Source: Verrucomicrobiota bacterium (GTDB lineage: Bacteria > Verrucomicrobiota > Kiritimatiellia > CAIQIC01 > Lenti-01). From it: 10,151 nt of DNA. The notes below the pieces were generated by a model. It was not told the DNA's origin. It ran no database searches and was given only the letters and a program-made list of their open reading frames with translations. The stretch spans positions 1 through 10,151 of the forward strand of contig DMJA01000092.1 of the NCBI GenBank assembly GCA_003451935.1. The letters run 5' to 3'. How positions within the stretch are numbered: position 1 is the stretch's first letter; each line of letters begins with the position of its first letter. Of the stretch, positions 5,376-10,151 are shown piece after piece. A program made the translations under genes and the position numbers.

Positions 5376-5912
5376 ATGTCGAGAATTGGAAAACAACCGG
5401 TGGTCCTGCCGGCGGGCATCTCCGCCAAGGTGGCGGACGGGGTCGTGGCCCTGAAGGGGCCCAAGGGCGAACTGGCGCTGAAAGTGCCGGAGACCGTCGA
5501 AGTGTCCCAGGAAGGGGCCACCCTGACCATCGCCCGCAAGGGCGACGACAAGCAGAGCCGGGCGGACCACGGGACGACCCGCGCGCTGCTGCAGAACATG
5601 CTCGTCGGCGTGAAGGATGGATACAGCCGCGACCTGGAGATCCAGGGCGTGGGCTTCAAGGCCTCCATCGCGGGCAAGCAGCTGACGATGAACGTGGGCT
5701 ATTCCCACCCGGTGGAATACACGGTGCCGGAAGGCGTTACCGTGACGGTGACCGACGGCACGCAGCTGAAGGTCAGCGGAATCGACAAGCAACTGGTGGG
5801 GCAAGTGGGCGCCCGCATCCGTTCTTTCCGTCCGCCCGAGCCCTACAAGGGCAAGGGTGTGCGGTACAAGGACGAGCGTGTGCGCCGGAAAGCGGGCAAG
5901 ACGGTGGCGTAA
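5376..5912 (+). CDS. rplF: 50S ribosomal protein L6
   Basis: L6 binds 23S rRNA near the sarcin-ricin loop and the factor-binding site, and joins late in large-subunit assembly. The product is 178 residues and has the two repeated alpha/beta domains expected (about 1-80 and 81-178). It starts MSRIGKQPVVLPAG, carries LEIQGVGFKASIAG and LNVGYSHPV-like sequence (here MNVGYSHPVEY), and has the L6 signature PEPYKGKGVRY at 154-164. The start at 5376 is supported by GAGGA at 5366-5370 with a second GAGG at 5361. rplR begins two bases after the stop. Confidence 0.98.
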   Translation: MSRIGKQPVVLPAGISAKVADGVVALKGPKGELALKVPETVEVSQEGATLTIARKGDDKQSRADHGTTRALLQNMLVGVKDGYSRDLEIQGVGFKASIAGKQLTMNVGYSHPVEYTVPEGVTVTVTDGTQLKVSGIDKQLVGQVGARIRSFRPPEPYKGKGVRYKDERVRRKAGKTVA

Positions 5913-5914
5913 CC

Positions 5915-6271
5915 ATGAAAATGAAGAACCTGACAGACTATCGAATTCGGCGGCATTTGCGCCTGCGCCAAAAGGTGCAGGGCACGCCGGAACGTCCCCG
6001 CATGAGCGTGTTCGTGTCCAACAAGCATTTCTATGTGCAGTTCATCGACGACGCCGCGGCCAAGACCTTGGCGGCGGTCTCGACGCTGGATGGCGCGTTG
6101 AAGGGCCAGAAGCTGAACGTGGCGACGGCCAAGCAGCTCGGCGCGCTGGCCGCCCAGGCCGCGCAGGAGAAGGGCATCTCGGCGGTCGTGTTCGACCGCG
6201 GCGGGTTCACCTACCGTGGACGCCTGCGGGCGCTGGCGGATGCCGCGCGCGAAGCCGGACTGAAGTTCTAG
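5915..6271 (+). CDS. rplR: 50S ribosomal protein L18
   Basis: L18 binds 5S rRNA and, with L5, anchors it in the central protuberance. The product is 118 residues, normal length. It has a basic N-terminus (YRIRRHLRLRQKVQGTPERPR) typical of the 5S contact, then RMSVFVSNKHFYVQFIDD, and ends with VVFDRGGFTYRGRLRALADA followed by AREAGLKF, the best-conserved part of the family. Two in-frame ATGs are possible (5915 and 5921). I kept 5915, which lies two bases after rplF; no clear Shine-Dalgarno is visible, so translation may rely on coupling to rplF. Confidence 0.97.
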   Translation: MKMKNLTDYRIRRHLRLRQKVQGTPERPRMSVFVSNKHFYVQFIDDAAAKTLAAVSTLDGALKGQKLNVATAKQLGALAAQAAQEKGISAVVFDRGGFTYRGRLRALADAAREAGLKF

Positions 6272-6296
6272 AGCCTCCCAACCTGAGGAAAACCGG

Positions 6297-6794
6297 ATGA
6301 TGAAACGCGAATTCAAGAAGAACGATGACCAAAAGGCCCCCGGCGAGGCGACCGAGCGCGTGGTGCAAGTGAACCGCTGCGCCAAGGTCGTGAAAGGCGG
6401 CCGGCGCTTCAGCTTTTCCGCCCTCGTGGTCGTGGGCGACCGCAACGGGCAGGTCGGCTACGCGCTGGGCAAGGCCCGCGAGAACGCCGACGCCATCCGC
6501 AAGGCCACCGAGACGGCGCGCCGCAGCATGATCAAGGTGACGATGCACGACCGGACCATCCCCCACGAGGTGATGGGGCGCTGCGGCGCCTCGCGCGTCA
6601 TGCTCAAGCCCGCCTCCAAGGGGACGGGCGTGATCGCCGGCGGCGGCGCCCGCGCGGTGCTGGACCTTTCCGGCATCCGCGACGTGCTCGCCAAGTCGCT
6701 GGGCGCCTCCAGCGCGCTCAATGTCGTCAAGGCCACCATGGACGGCCTGATGCAGCTGCGCTCCCGCGAGGAAGCCGCGGCGCTTCGCCAGTAG
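6297..6794 (+). CDS. rpsE: 30S ribosomal protein S5
   Basis: S5 lies at the mRNA entry site with S3 and S4 and influences decoding accuracy. The product is 165 residues. After a charged N-terminal extension (about residues 1-20) comes the S5 double-stranded-RNA-binding-like domain with VVKGGRRFSFSALVVVGDRN at 31-50 and GYALGKARENADAIRKA. The C-terminal domain has PASKGTGVIAGGGARAVLDL, SGIRDVLAKSLGASSALNVV and KATMDGL. Tandem ATGs at 6297 and 6300 both fit; GAGGAA at 6285-6290 gives a six-base spacer to the first. rplO follows directly: the rpmD gene (L30), found here in many bacteria, is absent. Confidence 0.98.
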   Translation: MMKREFKKNDDQKAPGEATERVVQVNRCAKVVKGGRRFSFSALVVVGDRNGQVGYALGKARENADAIRKATETARRSMIKVTMHDRTIPHEVMGRCGASRVMLKPASKGTGVIAGGGARAVLDLSGIRDVLAKSLGASSALNVVKATMDGLMQLRSREEAAALRQ

Positions 6795-6817
6795 GACAGG
6801 AAAGGGCAGGACACACC

Positions 6818-7255
6818 ATGAATTTGCATACGTTGAAGAACACCCACGGCGCGAAGAAGCGCCGCATGCGCGTGGGCCGGGGCGAGTCCTCCGGCAAGGG
6901 CCGGACCTCCGGCAAGGGCAACAAGGGCCAGATGAGCCGCACCGGCCACAAGCACAAGCCCCTGTTCGAAGGCGGCCAGATGAAGCTGATCCGCCGCATT
7001 CCCAAGCGCGGCTTCACGAGCCCGAACCGCGTGGAATACGCCGCGCTGAACATCGGCGAGCTGGCGAAGATCCTTCCGGGCGACATCACGCCCGAGGCGT
7101 TGGTCGCCGCCGGCCGCGTCGGTTCCAAGAGCCTCATCAAGATCCTGGGCGGCGGCGACGTGTCCGGCGCGCGGAAGGTCAAGGCCCATGCGTTCAGCGC
7201 CACGGCCAAGGCCAAGATCGAGCAGGCGGGCGGGACCTGCGAGACGATTTCCTGA
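6818..7255 (+). CDS. rplO: 50S ribosomal protein L15
   Basis: L15 is a late-assembly large-subunit protein with a long, glycine- and lysine-rich N-terminal arm that threads through 23S rRNA. The product is 145 residues. The arm is obvious (RVGRGESSGKGRTSGKGNKG at about 18-37), followed by FEGGQMKLIRRIPKRGF at 50-66, then the globular C-terminal domain with ALVAAGRVGSKSLIKILGGG and KVKAHAFSATAKAKIEQAGG. The ATG at 6818 has GCAGG at 6806-6810. It lies 23 bases after rpsE and 25 before secY, the conserved L15-SecY neighbourhood. Confidence 0.98.
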   Translation: MNLHTLKNTHGAKKRRMRVGRGESSGKGRTSGKGNKGQMSRTGHKHKPLFEGGQMKLIRRIPKRGFTSPNRVEYAALNIGELAKILPGDITPEALVAAGRVGSKSLIKILGGGDVSGARKVKAHAFSATAKAKIEQAGGTCETIS

Positions 7256-7280
7256 TCGACTTGAACCCAAAGAGGCCGCG

Positions 7281-8633
7281 ATGCTTTCTGCTTTTACCAA
7301 CAGCCTGAAGATTCCCGAACTGCGCCAGCGCATTTTCTTCACGATCGGGCTGATTTTCGTTTGCCGCCTCGTTGCCGTGATTCCGACCCCCGGCGTGGAT
7401 GCGGCGACGTTGCAGGCCATCGTGGACCGCATGGCGGCGCAGGGCGGCGACATCGGCTTCATGGGGATGCTGGACCTGTTCAGCGGCGGCGCCCTGACGC
7501 AGGCGGCGATCGGCGCGCTGGGCATCATGCCCAGCATCAGCGCCTCGATCATCCTGCAGCTCTTGACGGCGGTGATCCCCTCCCTGGAGAAGCTGGCGCG
7601 CGAAGGCGATTCCGGCCGGCAGCAGATCATCCAATACGGCCGCTACCTGACCGTGGCGCTGTGCATCCTGCAGGGCTACGCGATGGCGTCCGTGCTGCTG
7701 CGCCCCGAGGCCCTCGGCCTGCAGGTGATGGAAGGCGAAACCATCGTGACGATGGCCCGCGTGCCGTTCCTGATGCTGACGATCTTGACGATGACGACGG
7801 GCACGATGATGCTGATGTGGCTGGGCGAGCAGATCACGGCGCGCGGCATCGGCAACGGCATCTCGCTGATCATCACGATCAGCATCGTGAGCCGCCTGCC
7901 GGGCGCGATGCAGCAGTCGGTGAACATGTTCCAGGAAGGCTCGGCCAATATTTTCATGCTCGTGGCGATGCTGGTGCTGGCGTTCCTGGTGATCGGCGGG
8001 ACGATCGCGGTGACGCAGGCGCAGCGGAAGATCCCGGTGCAGTACGCCAAGCGCGTCGTGGGGCGCAAGACCTACGGCGGGCAAAGCACCTACATGCCGC
8101 TGCGCGTGAACTACTCCGGCGTCATGCCCATCATCTTCGCCCAGGCCATCCTGATGTTCCCCGAGCGCATCCTGATGATGGTGCCCATCGACGCGGTCAA
8201 GGCCTTCGCGCAGGTGTACCTGCGCTATGGCGGACCGGTCTACATCGTGATGTACACGCTGATGATCCTGTTCTTCTCCTATTTCTGGGTCGCGACCCAG
8301 TTCCATCCGGTGCAGATCGCCGACGACCTGAAGAAGTACGGCGGCTATGTCCCCGGCATCCGCCCCGGCAAGCCGACGGCGGAATTCCTCGACCGCGTGA
8401 TGACGCGGATCACGCTGGCGGGCGCGGTGTTCCTGACGGGCATTGCGGTGCTGCCGATGGTGCTGGCCAGCACGTTCCGGATTCCGGGCATGGTGGCGCA
8501 GTTCTTCGGCGGCACGAGCTTGCTCATCATCGTGGGCGTGATGCTCGACACGATGCGGCAGGTGGAATCGCACCTGGTCACGCGCCACTACGACGGCTTC
8601 CTTCGCAAGGGCCATCTGCGCGGCCGCCGCTAG
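7281..8633 (+). CDS. secY: Preprotein translocase subunit SecY
   Basis: SecY is the channel subunit of the SecYEG translocon, which moves unfolded proteins across, or inserts them into, the inner membrane with SecA or the ribosome. The product is 450 residues with about ten hydrophobic segments, roughly at 18-36, 75-100, 120-140, 155-180, 187-207, 223-243, 280-298, 320-340, 375-397 and 405-425. Family motifs are KIPELRQRI (10-18), MLDLFSGGAL around the plug (63-72), GIMPSISASIILQLL (81-95), GIGNGIS (189-195), QRKIPVQYAKR (248-258), and near the end IIVGVMLDTMRQVESHLVTR. The frame is open upstream to 7188 inside rplO, but the ATG at 7281 gives the normal N-terminus and has AGAGG at 7271-7275. 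The C-terminal tail is short and basic (GHLRGRR). Confidence 0.98.
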   Translation: MLSAFTNSLKIPELRQRIFFTIGLIFVCRLVAVIPTPGVDAATLQAIVDRMAAQGGDIGFMGMLDLFSGGALTQAAIGALGIMPSISASIILQLLTAVIPSLEKLAREGDSGRQQIIQYGRYLTVALCILQGYAMASVLLRPEALGLQVMEGETIVTMARVPFLMLTILTMTTGTMMLMWLGEQITARGIGNGISLIITISIVSRLPGAMQQSVNMFQEGSANIFMLVAMLVLAFLVIGGTIAVTQAQRKIPVQYAKRVVGRKTYGGQSTYMPLRVNYSGVMPIIFAQAILMFPERILMMVPIDAVKAFAQVYLRYGGPVYIVMYTLMILFFSYFWVATQFHPVQIADDLKKYGGYVPGIRPGKPTAEFLDRVMTRITLAGAVFLTGIAVLPMVLASTFRIPGMVAQFFGGTSLLIIVGVMLDTMRQVESHLVTRHYDGFLRKGHLRGRR

Positions 8634-8658
8634 GCCGCAGGGAAAGGGAAGGGATCGC

Positions 8659-9303
8659 ATGAAAGCCATCATCCTCCTCGGCGCGCCCGGCGCGGGCAAG
8701 GGCACCCTCGCCGAAGGCATCCGCACCGCCACGGACTACATCCATGTCTCCACCGGCGACATGCTGCGCGCGGCCATCAAGGCCGGCAGCAAGACGGGCC
8801 TGGAGGCGAAGGCGTTCATGGAGAAGGGCGAACTGGTGCCCGACGACGTGATCCTGCGGATCGTGGGCGAGCGCCTCGCGCAGGGACAGCCCTCGGACAA
8901 GTACATGTTCGACGGGTTCCCGCGCACGCTGGAGCAGGCGCGCCAGCTCGACGCGACGCTGGCAACGCTTGGCGCCGCCGTGAACCAGGTCTTTTTGCTG
9001 GAAGTGCCCGTGCCCGTGATCGTCAGCCGCCTGAGCGGCCGGCGCATCTGCAAGGGCTGCGGGGCGGTGTATCACGTGACGAACATCCCCTCCAAGGTCG
9101 CCGGCGTGTGCGACCAGTGCGGCGGGGCGCTCTATCAGCGGCCCGACGACAGCGAGGCGACCGTGCTGAACCGGCTGGAAGTCTACCAGCGGCAGACCGC
9201 CAGCCTCGTCGATTTCTACGAGCAGAAGGGTGTCCTCGTCCGCGTCAACGCCGGGACGACTCCCCAGGCGGCGACGGCAGAGATGATGTCCAAGCTGGCC
9301 TGA
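8659..9303 (+). CDS. adk: Adenylate kinase with four-cysteine zinc-type lid
   Basis: Adenylate kinase catalyses the reversible reaction ATP + AMP to 2 ADP in the cytoplasm. The 214-residue product has the P-loop GAPGAGKGT at 8-16, HVSTGDMLRAAI in the AMP-binding region (29-40), DGFPRT at 85-90, and the lid with Cys131, Cys134, Cys151 and Cys154 (C-x2-C-x16-C-x2-C). That makes it the long, zinc-binding type rather than the Cys-free type of E. coli. RPDDSEATVLNRLEVY at 161-176 carries the arginines and acidic residues that follow the lid. One difference: the residue after GKGT is Leu17, where I expect Gln. The ATG at 8659 follows a GGGAAGGGA purine run. It is 25 bases after secY and 14 before map. 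Confidence 0.98.
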   Translation: MKAIILLGAPGAGKGTLAEGIRTATDYIHVSTGDMLRAAIKAGSKTGLEAKAFMEKGELVPDDVILRIVGERLAQGQPSDKYMFDGFPRTLEQARQLDATLATLGAAVNQVFLLEVPVPVIVSRLSGRRICKGCGAVYHVTNIPSKVAGVCDQCGGALYQRPDDSEATVLNRLEVYQRQTASLVDFYEQKGVLVRVNAGTTPQAATAEMMSKLA

Positions 9304-9317
9304 GCCGGCCCGAGCCG

Positions 9318-10076
9318 ATGATTCCGATCAAAACGCCTGCCGAACAGAAGAGCATGCGCGTCGCCTGCCGCCTGTCCGCGGAGATCCTGGCCGAGGTGGC
9401 GGCGCAAGTCCGGCCGGGAATGACCACGGGGGAGCTTGATGCGTTTGCCGCCGGGCGGATGCGGGCCCTTGGCATCCAGAGCGCGTTCTTTGGATATGGC
9501 GGATTTCCGGGGCATACCTGCATCTCCCTCAACGACGAGGTGGTGCACGGGATTCCCGGTCCGCGCGTGATCAACGCCGGCGACATCGTCAGCCTGGACC
9601 TGGGCGTGGTGGCCGAAGGGTTCATCGGCGACAACGCCACGACCGTGCCGGTCGGCGCGGTGGATCCCGAGTCGGCTCGCTTGTGCGAGGTCACTCAGGC
9701 CGCGCTGGCGGCGGGCATCGACGCCGCGCGCGCCGGGAACCGCGTGGGCGACATCGGCCACGCCGTGCAGACGGTCGCCGAGGCCGCCGGATTCGGCGTG
9801 GTGCGGGACTTCTGCGGGCATGGCGTCGGCCGCAAGCTGCACGAGGATCCGCAGATTCCCAACTTCGGAACCCCCGGCAAGGGGCCGGAGCTGAAGCCGG
9901 GCATGACGCTGGCCATCGAGCCGATGATCAACCAGGGCACCTTCCGCGTGGAGGTCCTGGCCAACCATTGGACGGTGAGGACCCGCGACCGGAAGCGGTC
10001 CGCCCATTTCGAGCACACGGTGCTCGTGGCGGGGGATGGCCCGGCTGAAATTTTGACGTGCGCGGAAAAGAAATAA
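9318..10076 (+). CDS. map: Methionine aminopeptidase, type I
   Basis: Map removes the initiator methionine from nascent proteins whose second residue is small, acting at the ribosome exit site. The product is 252 residues. It starts MIPIKTPAEQKSMRVACRLS, as in the type I family. The five metal ligands are all present: Asp94, Asp105 (in IGDNATT), His168 (in CGHGVG), Glu201 (in AIEPM) and Glu232 (in HFEHT), each three less than in E. coli numbering. His77 in NDEVVHGIPG and His175 in GRKLHEDP match substrate-contacting histidines. There is no N-terminal zinc-finger extension, so it is the short type Ia form. The frame runs open upstream into adk, but the ATG at 9318 gives the canonical N-terminus. 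No strong Shine-Dalgarno is visible, suggesting coupling with adk, 14 bases upstream. Confidence 0.97.
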   Translation: MIPIKTPAEQKSMRVACRLSAEILAEVAAQVRPGMTTGELDAFAAGRMRALGIQSAFFGYGGFPGHTCISLNDEVVHGIPGPRVINAGDIVSLDLGVVAEGFIGDNATTVPVGAVDPESARLCEVTQAALAAGIDAARAGNRVGDIGHAVQTVAEAAGFGVVRDFCGHGVGRKLHEDPQIPNFGTPGKGPELKPGMTLAIEPMINQGTFRVEVLANHWTVRTRDRKRSAHFEHTVLVAGDGPAEILTCAEKK

Positions 10077-10082
10077 TTGTGC

Positions 10083-10110
10083 TGGACGCGGAAGTGGCGG
10101 CTGTGATAAA
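10083..10110 (+). promoter_or_regulatory. Possible sigma-70-type promoter after map
   Basis: TGGACG (10083-10088) matches four of six bases of the -35 consensus. After a 16-base spacer, GATAAA (10105-10110) matches four of six of the -10 consensus and is preceded by TG at 10102-10103, an extended -10. It lies in the first non-coding stretch longer than 30 bases in the window, upstream of a possible start at 10146. Matches this weak arise by chance, so it is only a candidate. Confidence 0.25.
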
Positions 10111-10145
10111 CATTCGCGCTTTCCGTGCCAGATTAGGGAACGGGC

Positions 10146-10151
10146 ATGAGT
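10146..10151 (+). CDS. Possible start of the next gene, cut by the window end
   Basis: An ATG at 10146 follows AGGGAA (10135-10140) with a five-base spacer, as expected for a start codon. Only two codons (Met-Ser) are in the window, so no product can be named. In many bacteria infA, rpmJ or rpsM follow map, but nothing here tells which, if any, applies. Confidence 0.3.

Noticed and set aside
7188..7280. Upstream extension of secY into rplO
   Set aside because: The extra 31 residues are Arg/Pro-rich shadow sequence of rplO. The ATG at 7281 has a ribosome binding site and the normal SecY start.
7194..8732. A 512-codon minus-strand frame and a 433-codon plus-strand frame (7361-8662) over secY
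   Set aside because: SecY is unmistakable in its own frame. The alternatives are low-complexity His/Asp/Arg/Ala translations caused by GC-rich third positions.
9108..9317. Upstream extension of map into adk, suggesting an N-terminal domain
   Set aside because: It is the out-of-frame reading of the adk lid region. It lacks the cysteine motif of zinc-finger-type Map extensions, and the ATG at 9318 gives the canonical start.
1..10151. Search for defence systems, CRISPR, mobile elements, direct repeats or attachment sites
   Set aside because: I saw no spaced repeats, transposase or integrase motifs, or terminal inverted repeats. The inserted gene at 840-1595 has no flanking repeats that would mark a mobile element.

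Overview
The window is a single, uninterrupted plus-strand run of translation and secretion genes: the 3' part of an S10-type ribosomal protein operon fused to a full spc-type operon. It opens inside rplB (L2) and runs rpsS (S19), an uncharacterised gene, rplV (L22), rpsC (S3), rplP (L16), rpmC (L29), rpsQ (S17), rplN (L14), rplX (L24), rplE (L5), rpsN type Z (S14), rpsH (S8), rplF (L6), rplR (L18), rpsE (S5), rplO (L15), secY, adk and map. It ends just after map, at what may be the next start codon. Gaps are 1 to 30 bases and several genes overlap, so nearly every base up to position 10076 is coding. I see no rRNA, tRNA, CRISPR array, mobile element or internal terminator.

Organism: a GC-rich bacterium. 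The zinc-type S14, the absence of rpmD (L30) between rpsE and rplO, the secY-adk-map order, a short L24 and the L2 form HPMGGGEGR argue against a gammaproteobacterium. They would fit a PVC-group lineage such as Verrucomicrobiota or Kiritimatiellota. This placement is inference from remembered family patterns and was not tested by a search.

What is unusual: a 251-codon gene (840-1595) sits between rpsS and rplV, two genes that are normally adjacent in the S10 operon. Its product looks like an inner-membrane-anchored protein with an acidic, Ala/Pro-rich linker, a coiled coil and a small beta-rich C-terminal domain, probably periplasmic. It is not a ribosomal protein I recognise. Its arginine codons are mostly CGG, whereas a neighbouring ribosomal gene (rplP) uses mostly CGC. 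This is the one candidate for something undescribed here.

How the genes work together: the ribosomal proteins are early and late assembly components of both subunits. SecY forms the translocon that docks at the ribosome exit tunnel. Adk maintains the adenylate pool, and Map removes the initiator methionine from nascent chains at the same exit site. The last 75 bases hold a possible promoter and ribosome binding site for a following gene.
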